Shown here: positions 1 through 9,169 of the stretch, in pieces
Layout: each line of letters starts with the position of its first letter
Position numbering within the stretch: position 1 is the first letter of the stretch
From: Hexactinellida sp. DTS-2022
Lineage: Eukaryota; Porifera; Hexactinellida
Direction of reading: 5' to 3'
Assembly (NCBI GenBank): GCA_028753945.1
Contig: JAPNXP010000006.1
Span: 372,001-436,000 of the forward strand
DNA length: 64,000 bases
Translations under genes and position numbers: made by a program
The notes under the pieces: generated by a model
The model's database searches: none
The model's input: the letters and a program-made list of their open reading frames with translations, nothing else
Told to the model about the DNA's origin: nothing

Positions 1-457
1 TATACTACAGTAGACCTTCGTTAGGATTCGAAATTCATTATGTCTCCACTATTATATTGTACGCATTTTGCTTACAATATTTAGCACATTATACTACAGT
101 AGACCTTCGTTATGATTCGAAATTCATTATGTCTCCACTATAATATTGTACGCATTTTGCGTACAATATTTAGCACATTATACTACAGTAGACCTTCGTT
201 AGGATTCGAAATTCATTATGTCTCCACTATTATATTGTACGCATTTTGCTTACAATATTTAGCACATTATACTACAGTAGACCTTCGTTATGATTCGAAA
301 TTCATTATGTCTCCACTATAATATTGTACGCATTTTGCGTACAATATTTAGCACATTATACTACAGTAGACCTTCGTTATGATTCGAAATTCATTATGTC
401 TCCACTATAATATTGTACGCATTTTGCGTACAATATTTAGCACATTATACTACAGTA
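1..457. repeat. 89-bp minisatellite, about five copies
   Basis: Units start near 1, 90, 179, 268 and 357, and a sixth is cut off at 457 by the next element. Two variants occur, differing at GGATTCG/TGATTCG, CTATTATA/CTATAATA and TTGCTTAC/TTGCGTAC, in the order A-B-A-B-B, so part of the array grew as a 178-bp dimer. Each unit carries a TACAGTAGACC word resembling a MITE end. The array may continue left of the window. Confidence 0.9.
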
Positions 458-844
458 GCAGGGTTGCCGTGGGAGGGGAATTTTCATTCCCATCCCATTC
501 CCACAGGATTTCTGTGGGAATTCCCATAGGATTCCCACAAGTGGGAAATCCCATAGCATTTACAATTTTACACAGGATTCCTACGTATGGGAATTCGCCT
601 ATATAGTGTTCATGAATCATTATGGTTTGTCTACAACCATAATGTACACTATGCTTTATTGTAATATGATGATCTATATGAATGTGTAGAAATTCTATTG
701 ATAATCCTATGGGAATTCCCATAGGATTCGCACAGGATTCCCACATGTGGGAATTCCCATAGGCTAAAAAAAATTCCCATTCCCATCCCATATGGGAATT
801 CTGTGGGAATTCCCACAGGATTCCCATACCCACGGCAACCCTGC
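458..844. mobile_element. MITE with GCAGGGTTGCCGTGGG ends, TA target
   Basis: Inverted ends GCAGGGTTGCCGTGGG (458) and CCCACGGCAACCCTGC (ending 844) are flanked by TA on both sides. The interior is built of repeated GGGAATTCCCA palindromes near both ends around a unique AT-rich core. The open frame across it on the minus strand is a product of the repeat. It is inserted in the last unit of the 89-bp minisatellite. Confidence 0.85.
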
Positions 845-855
845 TATACATTATA

Positions 856-1024
856 TAGAACCTCGTTAGTACGACGGTTAATACGAATCCCGGTTAACAC
901 GTACACTATTTCAATCCCCTTCAAAGCCTTTTTAATACAGATAACACCGGTTAATACAACTTCTGGATAAGGAGTACACATTTTTATGCTCCCCTGGTGT
1001 TCCTACTAACGAAGTTCTACTGTA
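856..1024. mobile_element. F1 MITE, left end eroded
   Basis: F1 words CTCGTTAGTACG and CTAACGAAGTTCTACTGTA face each other. The interior CCCCTGGTGTTCC block is present. The left terminal TACAGT is lost. Confidence 0.7.
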
Positions 1025-1034
1025 TTATACGTTA

Positions 1035-1104
1035 TACAGTGGATGCCAGTTATAAGAACAGTGTTCTTATAACCGACATATTCTTATAACCGGCATCTAC
1101 TATA
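1035..1104. mobile_element. F4 MITE, short derivative
   Basis: Starts TACAGTGGATGCC and ends GGCATCTACTATA, with the TTATAAGAACA core, but has lost most of the interior of full F4 copies (compare 54444). Confidence 0.7.
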
Positions 1105-1190
1105 CATTAACTAAATAATCACGTATTATACAACATATTATACAATTATACAAGCACTTAGTTCACTGTACTATACACTACACCTTACCT

Positions 1191-1376
1191 AAACACGCAT
1201 AATACACTTAGGTGAGCATGGTTAATACTAACTCCGGATAAATCGCGATCGAACAAATGTTTTCCGTCCGTTGGTGTTCCTACATAACGAAGTTCTACTG
1301 TATTATACTGTACTATACATTATACACTATAGTATACATTATACATGAACTAACACGCATAATGCACTTAGGTGAG
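1191..1376. repeat. Duplicated intron end plus splice acceptor of an IP3 receptor exon
   Basis: A stretch of about 25 bp ending CACTTAGGTGAG occurs at 1191-1216 and again at 1352-1376, the second being the real exon edge. They differ at one base (ATACAC/ATGCAC). A truncated F1 element (1217-1302) lies between them. Confidence 0.8.
1217..1302. mobile_element. F1 MITE fragment
   Basis: Right part of F1 (GGTTAATACTAACTCCGG ... ACGAAGTTCTACTGTA) inside the exon-edge duplication of the IP3 receptor gene. Confidence 0.6.
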
Positions 1377-2839
1377 AACCACGACATGCACATGCAGAAG
1401 CTCCTGCGTGTCCAGAAGCCTAACATGGTTAAAGAAACCATTCAGTTCTTAGAGGCTATTTGTGGAGGCACCACTGCAGGCCTAGGATTGGTGTCCGCTT
1501 ATATCAACAGAGATAACGAGGAGCTGTTGATACAGTGTCTCGGCACTCTAACAGAGTACTGTCAGGGGCCCTGTAACGAGAACCAGGTTAGTGTCAGTTC
1601 CAATTGGAACTGTGGTGTAATACTAGGATTTATAACTGTTGTACGTTGGTATTGTATTGTATTAAGACACTATAATATAAAAGGACTTACTTATATATAT
1701 CCTCTAATAGAGAAATAATAATTCCTCTTATAGAAAAATGATAGTTCCTATAATAGCAAGTTCGCCTATTAGCAAGCAAATTTCATGTATTATGCGAACA
1801 ATGTATCTACTTTAGATCCAACACCAATTAGATTCGAGTCTACTGTGTATAATATGTGTGTATTATTAGGATTGCCTTTATAGAACAACTTCACTTATCA
1901 ACTAATGGGTATTCTTTGTGTATAATAGTGTCTAATTAATAGTGTATAATGTGTGTATAATATTTAGGATTGCTTGGCTTCCCCAGACACCTTGGCTATC
2001 GACATAATATCCTCGCTAATCGTTAGCGACATAGACACCCCACGTAACCTGGACGTGCGTAGCACTGCAATAACAACTCTGTTGGCTGTGATGGAGTCTC
2101 GAGACGAGACCGATATCACAGAGAAGATACTGCTTAGAATGCGGAAGGAGAATCTCATTAAAATGATACAGAAGCTAAGGACTGATGCTATTAAGTTAGG
2201 CAGCAAAAGTGAGACAAGTGAAAAGGTTTGTGTTGTCAGTGTACAGTAGAACCTCGTTAGTACGAACACGGTTAATACGAATTTCCGGATTAGACAAACT
2301 AATAGGGACCGTTCAAACGTTAAGTAACGCAAATTACCGAAAATTAGACTGTCACGCTTGTTTGACCATTCTATATTACAAAGGATGGCCTGTCATATAT
2401 TGGTTAACACGAACACGGATAAAGGGAATATCGGTTAAGGAGTACAAGGTTGATTCCCTTAGCCTATACAAATGCATACTAATTCATGATAATACGAACA
2501 TATTACGAATTTTCGACGGTCCCCTGGTGTTCCTATTATGCTTTTGACTCCGGTTAATACTAATTCCTGATAATATGAACATATTACGAACACATTAAGA
2601 CGGTCCCCTGGTGTCCTATAACAGAGTATAACACATACTGTGTGTATTATAGAAAGAGAAGCTTAACAACACTGGACACAGCTTATATATTCTGGCTCAT
2701 CAGCTGTCCCAGCACCAGAGACCGCTGGCTGAGCTAATCAGGTTAGAGTTCGATAGAGACAGGGAGAAGGAAGGGGATAAGGAGCCTAAGAAGTTCTCGC
2801 ATTTCGTAGAGAATACAAGTTCTATTGAAGTAAGTACAC

Positions 2840-2873
<34 letters not shown>

Positions 2874-5143
2874 GTTTGTTAGTTAGGTGGTTAGTTAATT
2901 AGTTAGTTTGATTGTTTGTTTGTTTGGTTGTTTTTTAGGCTGGTTGTTTGTTTGTTTATTTGTTTGGTTACTTATCGTCATTTATTTGTTTATGTTTATT
3001 TAATTGCCCTTGTTTGTTATTAATTTGTTTATTACTTGTTTATTTTCTCGCTTTATTTGTTTATTCTCATTTATTTACTTGTGTTTACTACTTGTTTATT
3101 TATTTACTATTTGTCATTTATTTGTCTGTTGTTTACTTATTGTTTACTTGTTTGTTTATGTACTATTTGTCTGTTTGTTTACTTGTTTGTTTACTTGTTT
3201 ACCTGTTTGTTTATTTACTCCCTCTCTATAGATTGTCCGTCAGGACTCAGATAAGATACGAATGGAGCGAATAGTATTTCCAAAGCCAGAAATATGCAAC
3301 CATTTAGACGAACAAACTCAAATATCTTTCCTTAAAAATGCCAAATCTGACAACAAGGGTTCCCGAGTAGATTACTTCTTCAAAGAGTTCGACGAGCTTT
3401 ATAGTATAATGGAGAATAAACAAAGACTTAAGACCTCTGAATGGAGAGTGTATATAACTAATAGAGCTGGGATTTGGTCAAACCTCAAATTTTCTCTCGC
3501 TCTTATTATCAATCTTATACTAGCTCTCTATTTCCCCTTTGAAGAGAGTGAGTTGTTGTTGTTTACACATTCCTTTTGACACTTCGTTACATGAACAGTA
3601 GACTCCGCTTAATTGAGCTACCGGTTAATCGAACTAATTAGTTATCGGCTAACACATTTGTAATGTAATTGTCAAGCACTTTTTTATATCAAAAATTAAC
3701 CTTTGCAAAACCCATTTTTTTTGTCAAAGTAACCTGGTCCCGAGGTGACTCTATTAAGCGGAGTCGACTGTACTTATACACACATTTATACACATTTATA
3801 CACATTTTTATGCACATATTTCTACACATATTTATGCACATATTTCTACACATATTTATATACATATTTATACACATTTTCATACATATTTAGACACATT
3901 TTTCTACACATATCTATACTTATTTACCACTTTTCTACACATATTTATACTTATTTATATACATATTTACCACTTTTCTACACATATTTATACTTATTTA
4001 TATACATATTTCTACATATTTCTACATATTTATACACATATTTATACACAATGTTACACATATTTATACATATTTATATACATATTTATACATATTTATA
4101 TACATATTTATACATATTTATATACATATTTATACACATATTTATACACATATTTATACACATATTTATACACATATTTATACACATTCTACCACTTTAT
4201 AACTGTATTTATATCTACCTTTCCCTATAGCTCACGTAGATATATGGAACTGTATATTGATATGGACCTGTCTGGGTGGCTACGTGCTTGCATCAGAATA
4301 CGTGGGTCCTAAGGACAAAGAGAAAACTCTGCTATACACACTGTTCGCTTTAACGTTCATATCTCTCTCTCTCATGCTAACTATTGGATACTTTAGTATG
4401 AAAACTGTGCTATATATACTGGGCCTTATACAGGTAGTGTTAATATACTCTCGTTAGTAGGAACACCAAGGGACCGTATAAATATGCCGGGTTATATTGA
4501 AAAGTATTGGGTGATATATAAGTACAGCTATACAGTGGTGTTCGCGTGATTGCAAATCGCATTTTGCATTAAATTTGATTGTTAATAGGCTATTAAAGGA
4601 ACTCGCTTGGGGACTGAAAATACAGTAGAACCTCGTAATACGAACACCAGGGGACCGTAAATGCGTTCGCTTTTCCGGGATTAGTATTAACCAATATCAT
4701 TTCTATTGAAAAGGCTTTGAAGGGGACTGAAATAGTGTTCGTATTAACCGTTAGTACGAACACTATTCCTGTTAGTACGTACATTCATTCTGTACTATAC
4801 TATACTGTACTATACTATATTCTAGACTATTCTAGACTATTCTATCATTTGTATCCAGATAGTTAACGTGAGTGTGTTAGTATGTTATACTTACTGTACT
4901 ATACTATATTCTAGACTATTCTAGACTATTCTATCATTTGTATCCAGATAGTTAACGTGAGTGTGTTCTTCCTGAGTTACCTCGGGAACCACGGAGGTCT
5001 CTATTGGGACAGCAGTTTCTGGAAGACCATAAGAGAGAGAGCCGATAACGAGTTCTACTACCACTGCATATACCTTGTTATCTGTTTGTTGGGGTTCTTA
5101 ATACACCCTTTCTTCTGCTCTCTGCTGGTGAGCTGTTGTGTTA

Positions 5144-5175
<32 letters not shown>

Positions 5176-5732
5176 GTATAGTAGAGTAGTACAGTATAAC
5201 TCAGTTTGTTGGTGTTTTTTTTTGTATTTTGTAGTAGTAAAGTACAGTATTACTCAGTTTGTTGTTAATTGTTGTTGTTGTTGTTGTTGTTTTATTTGTA
5301 GTAGTTGACTAGTAGTCTAGTACAAGTATAACTCGGTTATAACGTACCTGGGTTAGTACGTACTAATATTTTTAACAAAGTTTAAAAGCAGTATGTATTT
5401 CTATGTAAAGTAAACTCGGATAATACGTACTTATTCCATTCCCGAGGGGGTACGTTATAACCGAGTTATACTGTGTTAGTATTAGTACTAGCTGTTGTTG
5501 TTATTGTTTGTTTGTTTGTTTGTTTGTTTGTTTGTTGTTGTTGTTTTTGTTTTTGTAGTAGTACAGTGGATGCCGGTTATAAGCACATAGTCGGGAACTG
5601 CACTTAATGTGCTTATAACCTACATAAATTTATAGGGTATATGGCAACCGTTTTCCAACATAGTGTTTTTATACTGATATGTTCTTATAACCGGTGTACT
5701 TATATCCGACATCTACTGTATTAGCTGTTATT

Positions 5733-5792
<60 letters not shown>

Positions 5793-7592
5793 ATTGTTGT
5801 TGTTATTGTTGTTTATTCGTTTAGCTATTCGACATAGTCCACAGAGAGACTACACTGCAGAACGTAATACGAAGTGTAACGAAGAATTGGTTCTCGATAA
5901 TGCTTACATTCGTGCTAGCTCTCATTCTAATATATATATTCTCCATTCTCGGATATTTGTTCTTCAAAGATGATTTTTGGGTTTTGTATGATCCGAGAGG
6001 ATGCAGCGGTGTTAAGAATGGAGACGGATCTCAGTTAGTTGTTGTTGTTTACCTTTGTAATGGTGTTAAGATATGTACAGTAGACTCTCGTTAATAGGAA
6101 CACCAGGGGACCGTCGAAATTGTCCATAATTTGCTTAATAAATTTCATAAATTTGCTTGCTTATAGGCGAACTTGTTATTAGTGGAATAGAATTAACTTA
6201 CTGCACTTAATGTTCTTATAACCGACATAAATTATATAGGGTATATGGCAACCGTTATCCACATAGTGTTCTTATATCCGGTGTTATTATATCCGACATA
6301 TACTGTACTAATATTAATCCTATTGATATATTCCACAGAAATTTTAGAGGAAATTCACCCATATAATTTCAGGCATTTACTGTATCATTCTGTATAGATT
6401 TATTGGTTAATACGAATTCCTGATAAGGCGAACGCATTTTGACGGTCCCCTGATGTTCCTACTAACGAAGTTCTACTGTATGTATTAGTGAATCTAAATA
6501 TACTATTCTATTCTTCGTTATAACGAGAGTACACTATGTGTATTAGTGAATCTACCTATACTAGATTCACTATTAATAATCGCTGATTTATACTATACTG
6601 CATATCGTGTGTATAGTCTGGAGGAATGCGATGACGCGGACAAGTCCGAGAAGACCTGTGAGACGTTATTCCTGTGCATCCTGACGACTCTCTGGCAGGG
6701 AATGCGCCAGGGCGGCGGCATAGGAGATGTGCTCAGGAAAACCTCTAAGGAAGACCTGCCGCACTACTATCTGAGGATTGTATACGATATGGCATTCTTC
6801 TTTCTGATCATTGTTATCACGCTAAACCTAATTCTAGGTAAGTTGGGGTAATAATATACAGATAAACAGACAAACAGACAGACAAATGAATAAATAAACA
6901 AACAAACAAATTAACTAACTAACAAACAAACAAACAAACAGCCATACAAACAAAATACAGACATACAAACAAACAAACAAAACTAACCAACTAACCAACT
7001 GACTAACTAACTAACTAACATATAATATAGTGTAACACCTATTAATATGATTAATCACTTAGGTGTTATTGTTGACACATTTGCGAATCTCCGTTCAATA
7101 CAATCCGAGCAGGAAGATGTACTAAACAATTCTTGTTTTATTTGCGGCCTCAAAAGATCAAATTTTGATAAAATGGCAGTTAAATTTGAAGACCACATTC
7201 GCAAGGAACATAATGTATGGCACTATTTACAATTCCGAGCTTATTTAAAGGAGAAATCTCACACAGAATACACAGGTCCTGAATCTTATGTACAAAACCA
7301 AATCGATCAGGAGTCCACAGAATGGTTCCCATGGTTACGAGCTATGTCGCTACGGAAATCGGAAGACGAGGATGAAAACGAACAAACTGAGTTTCAAGGA
7401 ATTAAACTTTTGTTACAGGAGTTGGTTAAGAAAATGGATACTGTTTCAGAGCGCTGCAATAGTTTGGAAGGAAAATTAGTTGACAGAACTGGTACGATTC
7501 GTCAAACACAATCACGAAGGGTTGGTAGTGGTACTAAAACATTTCAGAATTTGGTTTCTCAAACAATTATTAAACTAAATCCCAGGAATTAG
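1372..7592 (+). CDS. ITPR: Inositol 1,4,5-trisphosphate receptor, C-terminal part (9 exons)
   Basis: IP3-gated calcium release channel of the ER membrane. Exons: 1372-1586, 1968-2225, 2653-2829, 3232-3547, 4231-4433, 4948-5127, 5825-6033, 6617-6837, 7063-7592; all junctions keep phase and give 768 codons to the stop. Visible in order: RIH-associated region ([28 protein letters not shown]), linker (YILAHQL, MERIVFP), membrane segments beginning in the fourth exon, the S4-S5/S5 region ([20 protein letters not shown]), the pore with selectivity filter GGGIGD (vertebrates GGGVGD) and following helix, then a cytosolic tail with the zinc-binding CFICGL...H...EHN knuckle and EYTGPESYV. The tail after this is short. 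N-terminal suppressor and ligand-binding exons must lie left of the window. The exon ending at 6033 uses a weak GTTAGT donor, inferred from phase. Introns hold MITEs and microsatellites, and two exon edges are duplicated. The channel is unlikely to be a ryanodine receptor because the filter neighbourhood and tail match IP3R. Confidence 0.95.
2242..2630. mobile_element. Composite F1/F2 MITE cluster
   Basis: Starts TACAGTAGAACCTCG sixteen bases into the intron (donor at 2226). It contains F2 interior words (GGTTAAGGAGTACAAGG) and two CGGTCCCCTGGTGT blocks, so at least two elements are merged. Confidence 0.7.
2840..3231. repeat. Low-complexity TTAG/TTTG/TTTA tract
   Basis: The whole intron before the fourth IP3R exon is a pyrimidine/T-rich tetranucleotide-like tract (TTAG, then TTTG/TTTA). 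Three overlapping open frames rich in F, L, C and Y arise from it and are not genes. Confidence 0.85.
3594..3772. mobile_element. F3 MITE
   Basis: ACAGTAGACTCCGCTTAAT at left, TTAAGCGGAGTCGACTGTA at right, with the AACCTGGTCCCGAGGTGA block inside. It lies in an IP3R intron. Confidence 0.8.
3776..4200. repeat. ACACATATTTATAC-type minisatellite
   Basis: Over 400 bp of ACACATTTATAC/ATACATATTTCT units fill the rest of the intron. It encodes spurious Y/H/I/F-rich frames on both strands. Confidence 0.85.
4531..4619. mobile_element. F7 MITE, truncated
   Basis: Starts TACAGTGGTGTTCGCG and carries CTCGCTTGGGGACTGAAAA. The far end is lost where the F1 copy at 4621 begins. Confidence 0.6.
4621..4794. 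mobile_element. F1 MITE
   Basis: TACAGTAGAACCTCG at left with ACACCAGGGGACCGT next to it. The right end is degenerate (GTTAGTACGTACATTC). It adjoins the F7 fragment. Confidence 0.75.
4804..4967. repeat. Tandem duplication (period 89) spanning a splice acceptor
   Basis: A unit of about 75 bp containing the TCTAGACTATTCTAGAC motif, the TATCCAG acceptor and the first 20 bases of the exon is present at about 4804-4878 and 4893-4967. Only the second copy continues into coding sequence. Reading from the first acceptor meets a stop inside the second copy. Confidence 0.9.
5140..5320. repeat. GTT trinucleotide microsatellites
   Basis: Runs of (GTT)n at 5142-5175 and 5262-5290 at the start of the intron after the exon ending 5127. 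Confidence 0.9.
5321..5474. mobile_element. F11 MITE
   Basis: Facing ends AGTATAACTCGGTTATAACG and CGTTATAACCGAGTTATACT, with CTCGGATAATACGTAC inside. Confidence 0.8.
5562..5720. mobile_element. F4 MITE, full length
   Basis: Ends TACAGTGGATGCCGGTTATA and CCGACATCTACTGTA, with the conserved GGGTATATGGCAACCG middle. Confidence 0.85.
5732..5815. repeat. GTT microsatellite
   Basis: About 25 GTT units. They end a few bases before the splice acceptor of the exon at 5825. Confidence 0.95.
6076..6307. mobile_element. Mosaic of F2, F7 and F4 pieces
   Basis: Left end is F2 (TACAGTAGACTCTCG), middle is F7 (GGCGAACTTGTTATTAG), right is F4 (ATATGGCAACCGTTATCC to ACTGTA). It reads as insertions into one another followed by loss. 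Confidence 0.65.
6405..6480. mobile_element. F1 MITE, right half
   Basis: GGTTAATACGAATTCC to ACGAAGTTCTACTGTA with the GGTCCCCTGATGTTCC block. The left end is missing. Confidence 0.65.
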
Positions 7593-7783
7593 CTCACTTA
7601 CCTACCTACCATCTTGACAACTGAATTGACACATAGGTATTTAATTACGTGTTTTACTGCTTTGATACAGTTTGTAAGATAAGCGGCTCTTTAATTTTAA
7701 GTGTGGAGAGTGTTTATTTTATTATTAATTAATTTGCTGAATTAATAAGGAATCTATATTTTCATATTTTATAGTTAGTTAAT

Positions 7784-7922
7784 TACAGTCAGGTTCTTTA
7801 TTATGAACATTCAAGGGACCAAAAATTGTGTTTATAGTAGAGAGACTTTGTAATAAGCGAACTCAACTTAATACAAACCTTATGTAAGTTGTTAAATTGG
7901 GACCATAGGGCTTGTTCATAAT
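7784..7922. mobile_element. F12 element
   Basis: Starts TACAGTCAGGTTCTTTATTA. It has AAGGGACCAAAAATTGTG and GGGACCATAGGGCTTGTTC, matching 37892-38082. It lies in the 3' flank of the IP3 receptor. Confidence 0.7.
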
Positions 7923-8064
7923 ACAGTCGATCCTCGTTAGTACGAACACCAGGGGACCGTCAAAATATGTTCGCCTTATCGGAATTCGTTTAACCGGTGT
8001 CATTTGTATTTAAAAAGCTTTGAAGGAGCCTGAAATAGTGTTCGTATTAACGAGGTTTACTGTA
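7922..8064. mobile_element. F1 MITE
   Basis: TACAGTCGATCCTCGTTAG and ACACCAGGGGACCGTC at left, CGAGGTTTACTGTA at right. It shares the TA with the preceding F12 element. Confidence 0.8.
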
Positions 8065-8965
8065 AAAGTTTCCAATCATATATTGTCCAAAAAACGTTAC
8101 ATAGGGAAGGGCTGTCTAATTTTCCTGAAATTTTATTAGCTGCCCTGGATAAAGGGAATATATTTCGACAGTCCCTTGGTGTTCCTACCAACGAAAGTAG
8201 ATTATTAAATTTAAATCAATTGTCTGTGATATTTTTGAATAGTTAAAGTGTCACAAATTATACACAATTTGACACTTTCAACAAAATTAATCGAGTATTT
8301 ATAACAGTCATTTTCACTGTTTATAACTAACCCACTTGTTTACTTTATGAAATGTATTTGTTGGAAAGAATGTAGACTCATTATAGAGTTATTGTTCGCA
8401 TATGGACCACACATGTAGCATTGTTTGTTGTGAGTGCTTTAGGCTTATTTATACTCGTATTTAGTTGTTTGTATTTCAAATTTACCATTCAATTCAATTT
8501 TATTTCCTATTTCTGTTATTTTATTCAAGTTTGGTAAGTTCTTTTTTTGGAAATTTGTTTCTTTATAAACTAGTGTCTTTGTCAGCCCGTATATAAGATA
8601 GGAATTTATCGCTCTTGAATTTCGAAATGCGGAAAATATTGGTTTATATTACCCTTTCTTATTATCGCGTTCTAAGGGGGGAATTGGCGAATTTTTATTT
8701 TGGAAAAACAACTTACAGTAAACCTGTGTAATCGGACACAAATTTCCTATCCCAACGAGTGTCTGATTAGGCAGGTTCTACTGAATTTGTTGATAAAATA
8801 TGGAGATTTCGATACACGAATAATAATTGTAAGATATAATAAGTCTCATTCCCTTACGAATTCAATTATGTGTGTATTATATCTACAGTCGAAATCGGCG
8901 TTTTTGACACCGGTCTTTTTGTCTTCAATTCTTCTATAAATTGTTTCGTATTCGTACAAAAAAAA
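8065..8965. other. Intergenic, no recognised gene
   Basis: AT-rich sequence between the IP3 receptor and villin with F1 remnants around 8100-8210. A 79-codon frame at 8700-8939 has no recognisable features and overlaps a MITE-like TACAGTAAACCTGTG word, so it is not called. Confidence 0.5.
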
Positions 8966-9094
8966 TGAGAATTTCTATAGGAATTTTGTGAGAATTCTAT
9001 GAGAATTTTGTGAAATTCTATGGAAATTTTGTGAGAATTTTATGAAAATTTTGTGAGAATTCTATGGAATTTTTGTGGGAATTCTATGGCATGG
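8966..9094. repeat. About 22-bp tandem repeat upstream of villin
   Basis: Five to six degenerate copies of GAGAATTCTATGAGAATTTT ending 75 bp before the villin start codon. The unit resembles the palindromes of the element at 458-844. Confidence 0.8.
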
Positions 9095-9169
9095 TAGTGA
9101 AAATTTCTTGCTGTCTATCACTCAAACTGAAACTGAAACTAACTTAGTTCCGATTAGCAACCCTATCAC

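Noticed and set aside
7-457. Telomeric or centromeric satellite
   Set aside because: Only about five units are visible and a MITE and a gene follow directly; it is better called a local minisatellite.
450-851. 133-codon minus-strand frame
   Set aside because: Translation of GGGAATTCCC palindromes of the MITE at 458-844.
2948-3254. Overlapping hydrophobic frames that look like a membrane protein
   Set aside because: Product of the TTTG/TTTA tract in an IP3R intron; no non-repetitive content.
3745-4230. 161-codon frame rich in Y, H, I and F
   Set aside because: ACACATATTTATAC minisatellite in an IP3R intron.
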